Shown: positions 1-7,276 of the stretch, piece by piece
Position numbering within the stretch: position 1 is the first letter of the stretch
Layout of the letters: each line of letters begins with the position of its first letter
Assembly (NCBI GenBank): GCA_021780495.1
Contig: JAJXYO010000062.1
Span: forward strand, 118,302-182,301
Direction of reading: 5' to 3'
Length of the DNA stretch: 64,000 nt
Origin: Deltaproteobacteria bacterium
Lineage (GTDB): Bacteria; Desulfobacterota; Desulfuromonadia; Geobacterales; Pseudopelobacteraceae
Notes under the pieces: model-generated
Told to the model about the DNA's origin: nothing
The model's database searches: none
The model's input: only the letters and a program-made list of their open reading frames with translations
Program-made: the position numbers and the translations under genes

Positions 1-32
1 CAACAGAACTGCTTAAAACATGTACGGTCTGC

Positions 33-341
33 TTATTTTTCTTGAGAATGCCCGGCTTGTCTCCAGCCAGCCATGTGCCCTGCGAGTAGCGCCACATTCC
101 GATAACCGAAGATTCCCAGCAGTCCCTTGGCAAGCTGGGCACGAGGGCCGTGCTCACAGGTCAGCACCAGTTCAGTGTCCCTGTCGGACGGGATAGGCGC
201 CAGTCGCAACAAAATCTTCAAGGCCGGAGAATGGCGTGCACCGGGTATATGCCCATTCCGGAATTCAATGCCGCTACGGACATCCAGAACAATGGGGGAC
301 TGCCTGGTCTTCATACGTTTCAATAATTCCTGGGGCTGCAT
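33..341 (-). CDS. single-domain rhodanese-like sulfurtransferase
   Basis: A cytoplasmic single rhodanese domain of about 102 residues. The persulfide-accepting loop reads CEHGPRA near the C-terminal third, with the catalytic Cys present, and the LDVRSGIEFRNGHIPGA stretch is the typical N-terminal rhodanese signature. The reading frame is open further upstream, but the ATG at 341 is chosen because AGAAGGAGATTAC precedes it at ideal spacing. It follows a small membrane-protein gene by 14 nt and probably shares its transcript with the radical SAM gene upstream. The substrate is unknown; sulfane-sulfur transfer is inferred from the family. Confidence 0.85.
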   Translation of the reverse strand: MQPQELLKRMKTRQSPIVLDVRSGIEFRNGHIPGARHSPALKILLRLAPIPSDRDTELVLTCEHGPRAQLAKGLLGIFGYRNVALLAGHMAGWRQAGHSQEK

Positions 342-355
342 GTAATCTCCTTCTA

Positions 356-574
356 TCAACCTGCTGTACTGATCAGGTCTCTGAAAATACGGTACAACAA
401 CAACGCGAATGGCCATGAGTGCCACATCAGATCAAAGATATCGATAGGCCGTTTCAGCGTGCCGGCCATCAGCATCCTGATCTTTTCCACCAGGTGCGGC
501 TGCGGAAAGAAAGGCGCAAGGCCGAGAAACAGCGCAAGCGGGATGAGAAACCGGTAGTCGAGCAGTGTATTCAT
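356..574 (-). CDS. small inner-membrane protein, unknown function
   Basis: About 72 residues with one hydrophobic segment near the N-terminus (roughly residues 7-22) and a second, weaker one near the C-terminus (residues 52-63). I do not recognise the family. The start at 574 is preferred over an upstream in-frame ATG because the AAAGGATG Shine-Dalgarno-like sequence overlaps that upstream codon. It sits between the radical SAM gene and the rhodanese gene on the same strand, suggesting a small sulfur-related operon, but that is inference from position only. Confidence 0.6.
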   Translation of the reverse strand: MNTLLDYRFLIPLALFLGLAPFFPQPHLVEKIRMLMAGTLKRPIDIFDLMWHSWPFALLLYRIFRDLISTAG

Positions 575-680
575 GGTCTTTTCATCCTTTCGCAATCAGC
601 ACGAAGTCCGCTGCCTGAGCACGTTATGAAACCTCGATCGATTCCAGATCCTGCTCACCGGGCACAACATCTGGCGGCAC

Positions 681-1826
681 TTACAGGTACTTGTCTATTC
701 CCATATGCCGGACGAGGCGGTCAAAACCCTTCGTACCCATGGTGGCCATACGCCCCAACAGGGCAAACCCTTCGAGAGGCCAGGAGATGCGCTCCAGACC
801 AGGTTCAGTACAGACGCTGCATGCAGGAAACTTCCCAACCTGTTTGCGGAAGCGGGCGGCAGCCTGGCTCCGATAAATTTCTTCCAGAGTTTGATCTGTT
901 ACATTCCCCAGCACGACCGGCAAGATCGGGCAGGCAAACACATCGCCATTATGGCGGACAAACAGGTAATTTACACCGGCCGAGCAGTTCTTTTTCATCC
1001 GGCCATTCTTCAGGAAGCCCAGCAACGTCTCACGATGACCGCTCCAGGCAAATTGTGGACCTTCGTAAAAACGGATCAGCATTTCGAGTTCTTCGGGCCT
1101 AAACCGTAGCTCGGCCTCCCTGTCACTGTTTTTAAAGCGGTTGGAGGTAATAATGCGTGGAGAAATAATAGTGAACAGACCGTGTTCGGCCGCATAATCG
1201 GCGATTCGATCGAGATCATGGGCATTGAGCGGTACCACCGTGGTCTTGATACCGAGTACCAGGTTGGGATTTTCTTTTCTGAGGGAGTAAAGCCCGGCAA
1301 GGGTTTCCTGAAGCCTCTGCCAGGCTCCGGGGTAGTTTCTGACCCGGTCGTGAAGGTCCCCTACGCCATCCATACCGCATGCCAGTACAAGGTCGATGCC
1401 CCTGTCGCGTAGAGGGGCGATTATTTCACGGGTACCGTTCAGAATCCTTTCGGTCAGAATTCCGTTGGTGGTAATCGCTACCGTGCGTAAGCCCGGAAAA
1501 TCAGTTGGCTGACGATCACAGATTTCCTGAAGCAGTTTGCCCAGGTCATCCCTTAAAAAGGGCTCCCCACCGGTCAGGTCCAGCTCCTTGAGGTACTGGA
1601 GCTCGGGCGAGGAAAGCAGTTTCAGCCAGTCTGTGAAAGCAAGGTCCTGAACATGCGCCGGAATCTTCCAGATATTGCACATACTGCACTGGCAGATGCA
1701 GCGATGGGTGATTTCGAGGCTGATCGCTTCAAGCCGGTACGGGTGGCCGGTCTTTTTCAGATAGCGATAGCGAATGCCATTACCGATGAGTTTTCCGACA
1801 CGCTGGAAGGTATTCACAATTGGCAC
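681..1826 (-). CDS. radical SAM/SPASM domain protein
   Basis: About 381 residues. The radical SAM CX3CX2C cluster motif is seen as CICQCSMC near residue 43, followed by a GGEPF motif. The C-terminal SPASM-like region carries further cysteines (CSAG, FACP, CSVC) that would bind auxiliary Fe-S clusters. Such proteins modify peptides or maturate enzymes; the substrate cannot be told from sequence. The called start is GTG at 1826 with no good ribosome-binding site, only 11 nt after a strong terminator hairpin. The true start may lie slightly downstream, or the gene may be fed by read-through from the octahaem cytochrome gene. Confidence 0.85.
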   Translation of the reverse strand: MPIVNTFQRVGKLIGNGIRYRYLKKTGHPYRLEAISLEITHRCICQCSMCNIWKIPAHVQDLAFTDWLKLLSSPELQYLKELDLTGGEPFLRDDLGKLLQEICDRQPTDFPGLRTVAITTNGILTERILNGTREIIAPLRDRGIDLVLACGMDGVGDLHDRVRNYPGAWQRLQETLAGLYSLRKENPNLVLGIKTTVVPLNAHDLDRIADYAAEHGLFTIISPRIITSNRFKNSDREAELRFRPEELEMLIRFYEGPQFAWSGHRETLLGFLKNGRMKKNCSAGVNYLFVRHNGDVFACPILPVVLGNVTDQTLEEIYRSQAAARFRKQVGKFPACSVCTEPGLERISWPLEGFALLGRMATMGTKGFDRLVRHMGIDKYL

Positions 1827-1837
1827 CAGAACTAAAA

Positions 1838-1870
1838 GATATGGGGCGTGAAGCTATCACGCCCCATATC
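1838..1870 (-). terminator. rho-independent terminator after octahaem cytochrome gene
   Basis: Perfect 13-bp stem (GATATGGGGCGTG and its complement) around a 7-nt loop. On the minus strand it is followed by TTTTAG. It ends the cytochrome gene at 1895 and lies immediately before the radical SAM start. Confidence 0.85.
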
Positions 1871-1894
1871 GACTAACGTGTACGTACCGCTAAC

Positions 1895-3268
1895 CTACCA
1901 TTCGTCCTTCTCCTGAATCTTGAGCACCTTTTCAAAATAGAGTTCAGGATTGGTAAGTTTTTCGATTTCCTTGGCGTTGTATCCCAGCTCTTCAAATTTA
2001 AGCACACCATTGATAGCATGGCAGTTGGAGCAGGTCAGGGCCTTGCCTTTGGGCGCAACCTGATGACTGCTCGCAAAATAGATCGTCTGCCATCCCGGCA
2101 CCGGTTTATAATCCTTGATGCCAAGTATCTTGGCGGCGGAGGCGACACCCGCAAGCGCATCGCCATTGGCGATCGGCGGCGCGAAGTCCATTGACATCAA
2201 CTGACCATTCAACTGGTTGAAATAGGCTTTACCCTGGAAAATCTTGAAGGGGTAGATCTTGCTCTTGCCATCGGTCCGGCTTCCCTTGGGACCTATGAAA
2301 TGCGGGGTATTGCTGACGGTCAGGTTATACCAGGCGTAAACGGGTGTAGTTTGATTAACTTCCCGTTTCAGGGTTGATGGCTCATAAAAACCATTGTCCT
2401 GTTTCTCCCATTTGGTGAAGTCCTTGGAAAAGGCGCCACCGGTTCTGGGGATATGGCAGGTTTGGCAGGCTATTTTGGCGGTATGCCGGTTATAGTCCGC
2501 ATCCTTATGCGGTTTATCGCTGTGACACTCGCCGACGCAGGTCATGTAGATGCCGTCACTGGCCCAGTTGTTGGGATCGCGGCCGGTGGGGAATTTATGA
2601 TTTTTCACCTGGTGGCAGTCAACGCAGATTATGCCCTTTGTCACATGAACCTCGTCATTCTTGGCCATGGAAAATCCACGCTTGATCAAGGCCCCTCCGC
2701 CGGCGCCCTCGTGACATATCATGCAATTCTTGATGCCGGGCCGGCCGATGTTGGCAGCCGCCTCGGTGCTGCGGTCCTGGGTCATGATAACCCTGCCGTC
2801 TTTATCCTTAACCGCTTTTCTTTTACTGTAGTCATACTTGGAGGAATGGCAGATCAAACAGTCAATCGACTGTTCCGCTTCGGGTCCGGTACTTCCGACA
2901 TCAACCGAGTGATCACCCGGATGGCAGGTATTGCAGCCGACAAACTTGGTCTTGCCCAGCGCGTTTGGTGGTACTTCCTTCAGGTTGTTGACGATATCGT
3001 TGCCGTTGCACATCGTATAAATACGGTTTTTCATGCCGTATTCTTTGTTGGGGTCAAGATGATCGACATTATCAACCTTCGAGGCGTGTTTCCAATGCAC
3101 CGTTTTAAGAAATTCCTTGGCCGTGCCGGGATGGCATTCTTCGCAGGTTTTTGGCCCATGATATCCCTCTTTGAGAATCTGTTCTTTCCCGGGATGCTCC
3201 TTGGCCTGAACAGCGGTGGACGCTAAAACACATCCCAATGCAGCAACTACAACGCTCTTGAATGTCAT
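1895..3268 (-). CDS. periplasmic octahaem c-type cytochrome
   Basis: About 457 residues with a Sec signal peptide ending near VQAKE (residue 23). Haem motifs in order: CEECH, CNTCH, CLICH, CMICH, CVDCH, the variant CVGECH (CX3CH), CQTCH and CSNCH, so seven canonical sites plus one with three spacer residues. No CXXCK site is present, so it does not match the active-site haem of octahaem nitrite or tetrathionate reductases. The likely role is periplasmic or outer-surface electron transfer. It has its own terminator, and an inverted repeat lies 35-53 nt upstream. I cannot assign it to a named Geobacter cytochrome. Confidence 0.88.
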   Translation of the reverse strand: MTFKSVVVAALGCVLASTAVQAKEHPGKEQILKEGYHGPKTCEECHPGTAKEFLKTVHWKHASKVDNVDHLDPNKEYGMKNRIYTMCNGNDIVNNLKEVPPNALGKTKFVGCNTCHPGDHSVDVGSTGPEAEQSIDCLICHSSKYDYSKRKAVKDKDGRVIMTQDRSTEAAANIGRPGIKNCMICHEGAGGGALIKRGFSMAKNDEVHVTKGIICVDCHQVKNHKFPTGRDPNNWASDGIYMTCVGECHSDKPHKDADYNRHTAKIACQTCHIPRTGGAFSKDFTKWEKQDNGFYEPSTLKREVNQTTPVYAWYNLTVSNTPHFIGPKGSRTDGKSKIYPFKIFQGKAYFNQLNGQLMSMDFAPPIANGDALAGVASAAKILGIKDYKPVPGWQTIYFASSHQVAPKGKALTCSNCHAINGVLKFEELGYNAKEIEKLTNPELYFEKVLKIQEKDEW

Positions 3269-3302
3269 GTTTTCTGTTCCTTTCGAAGAAACCTTGATTT
3301 GA

Positions 3303-3321
3303 CATGGAGTACCACTCCATG
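3303..3321. promoter_or_regulatory. inverted repeat upstream of octahaem cytochrome
   Basis: CATGGAGT-acc-ACTCCATG, a perfect 8-bp inverted repeat centred about 44 nt before the cytochrome ATG. It could be an operator or a leader hairpin; no regulator is identifiable. The rest of the 3269-3442 interval holds no convincing gene. Confidence 0.45.
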
Positions 3322-3442
3322 ATGGTACCTACGGCAATTCGACTGGTGTATGATGCGCTTTCCAGCAGCCTGCGGTTTTCCTGACAATCTATGCTGATGT
3401 TTTTGCTGCCCTCCTTTCAACTCAGCAACCGGTTTCATTAAC

Positions 3443-3823
3443 TTAGTGAGAGCACCCTTGGTCGTGGCTGTGGCCTCCGCAGGTATGCCCCGGCAAAAAC
3501 TCCTGAAGCCCATTGGCCTGAAAGAGCGCCACGTTTTCGGACACAGTGCCTGTTTGTGCCTGAAATACCCGCAGACCGGAAGCATTGAGCTTGTGCAGCG
3601 CCCCGCCGCCGATGCCCCCGACGATAATTGCATCCACCTGGTGGCCTCCAAGCCCTGCGACCGGATTGCAGGCCCCATGCTGATGAATCTGATCGCTATT
3701 GTTGATTGCAGTCACCTCGCTGGTGATCATATCAACCACGACAAAACCGGGCGCAGAACCGAAATGACCGTACACCTGGCTTTCCAAACCTTGATTCATG
3801 TCTACCGGGAAACAGACTTTCAT
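3443..3823 (-). CDS. NifX/NifB-type FeMo-cofactor-binding domain protein
   Basis: About 126 residues beginning MKVCFPVD, with the GHFGSAPGF and IVGGIGGGAL motifs of the dinitrogenase iron-molybdenum cofactor biosynthesis family (the MTH1175-like fold found alone in many anaerobes). The C-terminus is a His/Cys-rich tail (HTCGGHSHDQGCSH) likely to bind metal. No nif genes are nearby, so a role in nitrogenase is doubtful; metal-cluster or sulfur-carrier handling is more likely. A good sigma-70-type promoter with a shared AT-rich motif lies upstream. Confidence 0.85.
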   Translation of the reverse strand: MKVCFPVDMNQGLESQVYGHFGSAPGFVVVDMITSEVTAINNSDQIHQHGACNPVAGLGGHQVDAIIVGGIGGGALHKLNASGLRVFQAQTGTVSENVALFQANGLQEFLPGHTCGGHSHDQGCSH

Positions 3824-3856
3824 AGTTAACCGCCTTTCAGTTTTGAAATCGTATAC

Positions 3857-3885
3857 AATCTACTATTCAATTATATGCATGTCAA
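3857..3885 (-). promoter_or_regulatory. sigma-70-type promoter with embedded TGCATATAATT motif
   Basis: On the minus strand: TTGACA (-35), 17-nt spacer, TAGATT (-10). The spacer contains TGCATATAATT (plus-strand 3869-3879), an 11-mer also present upstream of the porin operon at 40785-40795. It lies about 34 nt before the NifX-like gene's start codon. Confidence 0.55.
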
Positions 3886-4183
3886 TATATTAACAAATTA
3901 AATCCTGGAATCTAAATTCTTACAAACAGGACATAGACGGCGTTTGAAAAGTACGAACTGCCGATGCAGGTACGCGCAGGAAGGCTGAAGCAATCACAGA
4001 TGTTGCACAACATCTGATAAAGCAATACCCGTCCCGCACGTAAATTATATCGCAATAATTCTTTGTTTCTTATTTTTTGTTGAGCATGCTTCGGGGAACA
4101 CTTCAGGCAACCGCACTCTCAGGATGCTCGTATCCGGACTGCGCCCGCAACCTGTGTCAGGGTAGATTCGGTCGTGAAACACA

Positions 4184-4218
4184 AAAGCCACCTGCCCTGC
4201 TAAGGGATAGATGGCTTT
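4184..4218 (-). terminator. probable terminator after cbiO
   Basis: Minus-strand hairpin with arms AAAGCCA/TGGCTTT and an inner CCC/GGG pair, followed by TGTGTTT. It is imperfect but correctly placed 29 nt after the cbiO stop. The interval 3886-4183 shows no supportable gene; only weak short ORFs are present. Confidence 0.5.
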
Positions 4219-4246
4219 GCAAGCTTCGATACGTTGCCTGGCTAGG

Positions 4247-5062
4247 TCATGGCCGAGAGCCTACGGCGGCCATCTTGGCAATAGCATCGAGCAGCTCGGA
4301 ATGGCTGCGCACGGCCGGCAGATCAGGGCCAAACAGGCCGCAAGCGGCCAACGCCTTATGCATTTCTGCTACCCGGGGGACTCCAACACCGAACCCCTCC
4401 AGCTGATCCAGATACGCCGGCAGTTGCGCGGCATCCCAGCTGGCGGCACATATCCCCGTATCCATTATTGCAAGCACATCGGCCCACTGGTAGGCATAAT
4501 CCATGTCATGGGTGGCTATGATGACCGTCATCCCTTCGGCATGCAGCCTGTCCAGTATCTGGGCGAGTTCGGCCTGCATGGCCAATACCCCGGCGATACA
4601 GACCCGTTTTTTCTGTCCAAAGCTCAGATTATGCACCGGTTTGTCTGCGCACGCGGTCATGCCCACCGCCAGCAGCGCCTCTTCCACCCGGTTGCGCACC
4701 GTGCCGGCATCCAGCCCCAGATTCAGAGGTCCAAAGGATATGTCCTCGCGCACACGCGCGGAAAAGAGTTGTCTGTCCGGATTCTGGAACACCAGGCCGA
4801 CCCGCGAACGCAGGTGGTGCAATCCCTGCCGGCCATAGTCCACCGGAAGGCCCTCAAACAGGACCGCCCCGCTCATCGGCCGCAGAATTCCGTTCAGGTG
4901 CAGAAACAGGGTGGACTTGCCTGCCCCGTTGGCACCCAGCAGGGCGGTGCGACTGCCGCGCTGGATAGCGAGCGAACAACCATCGAGTCCGACACTGCCG
5001 TCGGGATAACGGAAGCGGACTGCCTGCACTTCAAGAATAGGGTCTGTCGTTTGTTGTTTCAT
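4247..5062 (-). CDS. cbiO: cobalt ECF transporter ATPase CbiO, Walker B region deleted
   Basis: About 271 residues of an energy-coupling-factor ABC ATPase. Present: Walker A (GANGAGKST), Q-loop (VFQNPDRQLF), signature LSFGQKKR and the switch His in ATHD. Missing: the stretch between the signature helix and the following helix that should hold Walker B, the catalytic Glu and the D-loop. The protein runs straight from VLAMQ to AELAQILDRL. The family normally has about 18 more residues here containing a DEPTAGLD-type motif, so this looks like an in-frame deletion of roughly 54 nt. ATP hydrolysis should be lost unless this is a sequencing or assembly error. The start overlaps the end of cbiQ by 4 nt. 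Confidence 0.9.
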   Translation of the reverse strand: MKQQTTDPILEVQAVRFRYPDGSVGLDGCSLAIQRGSRTALLGANGAGKSTLFLHLNGILRPMSGAVLFEGLPVDYGRQGLHHLRSRVGLVFQNPDRQLFSARVREDISFGPLNLGLDAGTVRNRVEEALLAVGMTACADKPVHNLSFGQKKRVCIAGVLAMQAELAQILDRLHAEGMTVIIATHDMDYAYQWADVLAIMDTGICAASWDAAQLPAYLDQLEGFGVGVPRVAEMHKALAACGLFGPDLPAVRSHSELLDAIAKMAAVGSRP

Positions 5063-5805
5063 GAAATCACCCTGACAAGGGCGACCAGCGCAGCTCCGCC
5101 GCTGACCGCAAGGCAGATATCCCGTGTGGAATGTGGATAGACCTGTTCGAGAAAACGCAGCGGACCGTCATTGTTGCGGGCCAGTGCTGCAACGTGAAGG
5201 GCCTGCGAACGCTGCCACACCTGGACGGTGATAGTGGCGACCAGGCCGCCTAACGAGTGCATGGAATGGCGCATGGTGGCATACCCCAGCCGGGCGGATT
5301 GGGCCGTGAGGGTATCGTGTACGGCTTCGGAAAAGACGAAGAGCGTGCGGTAGCAAAGGGTCATCATGTCCAGCAAAACCTCGGGCGTCTTGAGCCGGCG
5401 CAGCAGGCCTATGATGTCGATCAAAGACGTGGTCATGGCCAGAAAAAGGAGCGCGGCCAATCCGCCCAGGGAGCGGCCGCAGACCTGGGCAACCCGCTGA
5501 AATCCGGTTCGGGCCAGATGCAGGGAAACATCGGCCATAGAGGGGCCTATCTTGAGTGAAACCGCCAGAGAAAGGGCACTGACAGCCAGAAAGAAGAGCG
5601 CCGGAGCAGCCACCCGCAAGTAGCGCAGCGGCGGTATTCCGGCACCGAGAACCGTGACAACGCACAGCACCGCAGCACTACCGCAGGCAGCAGCCGGTGT
5701 GGCGGCGGCATAGGCAGCAACCAGTCCACACAGCGAGAACAACCCTTTGGCGGCCGGTGAGACCCGCCGCCAGCGATTCGTATAGGCAGAGTGTTCAATC
5801 AGCAT
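5059..5805 (-). CDS. cbiQ: cobalt ECF transporter transmembrane subunit CbiQ
   Basis: About 248 residues, the T-component of the cobalt importer that couples CbiO to CbiM. Several hydrophobic segments are followed by the cytoplasmic coupling region (ARLGYATM, then the SQALHVAALARN region containing the Ala-rich motif of this family). It overlaps cbiN by 7 nt at its start and cbiO by 4 nt at its end, so translation is coupled in the cbiMNQO order. Confidence 0.9.
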   Translation of the reverse strand: MLIEHSAYTNRWRRVSPAAKGLFSLCGLVAAYAAATPAAACGSAAVLCVVTVLGAGIPPLRYLRVAAPALFFLAVSALSLAVSLKIGPSMADVSLHLARTGFQRVAQVCGRSLGGLAALLFLAMTTSLIDIIGLLRRLKTPEVLLDMMTLCYRTLFVFSEAVHDTLTAQSARLGYATMRHSMHSLGGLVATITVQVWQRSQALHVAALARNNDGPLRFLEQVYPHSTRDICLAVSGGAALVALVRVIS

Positions 5806-6134
5806 TGCACGTGCTTACTCAGCTCTTTGCGCATTTTTGCACGGGTAGAGGCACTGCCGTACCAATAGCCGATAAAACCGGCGCCCAGCGAAGCCTGCAG
5901 AGCAAAGAGCAGCGATTCGATCTCGCCGCTGGGCGGCACAATCAGCGATTTTGCCCAGGGTTTGTAGGAAGGATCGATTGTGCCGACGGCATTCCTGGCC
6001 TGATCGTCGGAGCCGGTAAAAATCTCCACCTCTTTTCCGTCCGGTCCCGTCGCCGGTTTGTGTATCAGCATGAGTGGAACGGCAACCAGGGCCACCACAA
6101 AAAACAAGAGTATGTGATTCTGATACCGTTTCAT
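5799..6134 (-). CDS. cbiN: cobalt transporter accessory subunit CbiN
   Basis: About 111 residues, with an N-terminal membrane helix (residues 7-24), a periplasmic segment ([21 protein letters not shown]) and a second helix near the C-terminus. This is the CbiN architecture: a small two-helix subunit that helps CbiM load Co2+. It overlaps cbiM by 4 nt and cbiQ by 7 nt. Confidence 0.85.
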   Translation of the reverse strand: MKRYQNHILLFFVVALVAVPLMLIHKPATGPDGKEVEIFTGSDDQARNAVGTIDPSYKPWAKSLIVPPSGEIESLLFALQASLGAGFIGYWYGSASTRAKMRKELSKHVQC

Positions 6135-6808
6135 GCCTGCACCTCCTTGGCGGTTACGACATTCAGGTCTTTCAGTTCCTGGGGATTGAGACGGGCCAGG
6201 GCATTGAATACGATGACCGTCAAAAACCCCTCGCTGATGGCCAGCGGGATCTGGGTCACGGCAAAGATGCCGGCGAACTTGGCAAAGGATGCGGCAAATC
6301 CGCCGACCGGATCGGGAAAGGCCAGGGCCAGTTGCAGCGAGGTGGTGACATAGGTCAAAAGGTCTCCCATGCTAGCAGCCAGGAAGATGCAGACGCCGAA
6401 GGGCAGTTTCAGCGCCTGAGCGAGACGGTAGATGCCGAACGCTGCAAACGGTCCCACGATCGCCATGGAAAAGATGTTGGCCCCCAGGGTTGTCAGACCG
6501 CCGTGGGCCAGCAGGATCGCCTGGAACAGCAGCACCACCGCGCCGATGGGGGCCATGGCCGCCGGCCCGAACAATACCGCGCCCAGCCCGGTGCCGGTGG
6601 GGTGGGAACAGCTGCCGGTCACCGAGAACATCTTCAGGGCCGAAAGCACAAAGGTAAAAGCGGTGGCCACGCCCAGCAGCATGCGCTGTTCCGGGTTCTC
6701 CTTGATACCCTTGTTGATGGTGCGCAGCCCGTAGGCGACGAATGGGGCTGAAGCAACACTCCAGCCGATACAGTGCCTGAGCGGCAAAAAACCTTCCATG
6801 ATGTGCAT
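6131..6808 (-). CDS. cbiM: cobalt ECF transporter substrate-binding subunit CbiM
   Basis: About 225 residues from the start MHIMEGFLP. The Met-His N-terminus is the known metal-binding feature of CbiM, so the start is set at 6808 although the frame is open further upstream; a strong GGGAGGTG ribosome-binding site precedes it. Other family landmarks are [11 protein letters not shown] and multiple hydrophobic helices. It is the first gene of cbiMNQO and lies directly downstream of a cobalamin riboswitch, so cobalt uptake should fall when cobalamin is plentiful. Confidence 0.92.
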   Translation of the reverse strand: MHIMEGFLPLRHCIGWSVASAPFVAYGLRTINKGIKENPEQRMLLGVATAFTFVLSALKMFSVTGSCSHPTGTGLGAVLFGPAAMAPIGAVVLLFQAILLAHGGLTTLGANIFSMAIVGPFAAFGIYRLAQALKLPFGVCIFLAASMGDLLTYVTTSLQLALAFPDPVGGFAASFAKFAGIFAVTQIPLAISEGFLTVIVFNALARLNPQELKDLNVVTAKEVQA

Positions 6809-6952
6809 CGAGCACCTCCCTGATGTTGTTACTGTGGTGACGACCACAAAAAAAGTCCGCATATGCCGAAGCATCATGCGGACTTTTCGTATTCAAAGTC
6901 TGTTAATGGTTTCACTCGCCCTTTACCACGGGGAACTGTTGAGTGCTGGGAT

Positions 6953-7118
6953 CATGGCAGGTCTTCTGGCTCGCGATTCATCCTCCGGGCGCCTTCCCGG
7001 TCTTTCGACCAGTGACATCATGCCCATCGTCCTCGCTTACAGCGGCGGGTCCGCGGGGGAATGGCTCCATTCGAGCGTCACCCCTCTTCCCTATCAAGCC
7101 CTGGCGGGCACCGTGATC
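6953..7118 (-). ncRNA. cobalamin (B12) riboswitch upstream of cbiMNQO
   Basis: Read on the minus strand, the element contains the 5' GGTGCC segment, the core GCCGCTGTAAGCGAGGACGA (only a few bases from the family consensus), a GTCACTGG block, GGGAAGGCGC and the conserved B12 box AGCCAGAAGACCTGCC at plus-strand 6956-6971. It lies about 145 nt ahead of the cbiM start. Ends are approximate. Confidence 0.9.
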
Positions 7119-7276
7119 CGTTATTCAGTTTTTTTGCGACAGCGTGCGGCTAGTGGATAGCACAGCGCTGGACAGGTGTCAAGCCGGAGGCGCACACCGC
7201 CTGTTTGCTTCCCAGCATCAGCTCCTGATACGGCCGACCCGGCATAGCTTTCAGAATTGGTAGCTAGCTTTGTGAA

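Noticed and set aside
2453-3226. 257-residue plus-strand frame inside the octahaem cytochrome
   Set aside because: Complement of CXXCH-bearing sequence; no start signal.
3443-3823. Part of a nitrogenase locus
   Set aside because: Only the NifX-like fold is present; no nif structural or cofactor genes lie nearby, and such domains are common outside nitrogen fixation.
4040-4183. Second riboswitch or small RNA before cbiO's terminator
   Set aside because: No conserved B12 box or other known motif could be found there on either strand.
4211-5140. 309-residue plus-strand reading frame
   Set aside because: It is antisense to cbiO, whose motifs are unmistakable; no family features or ribosome-binding site.
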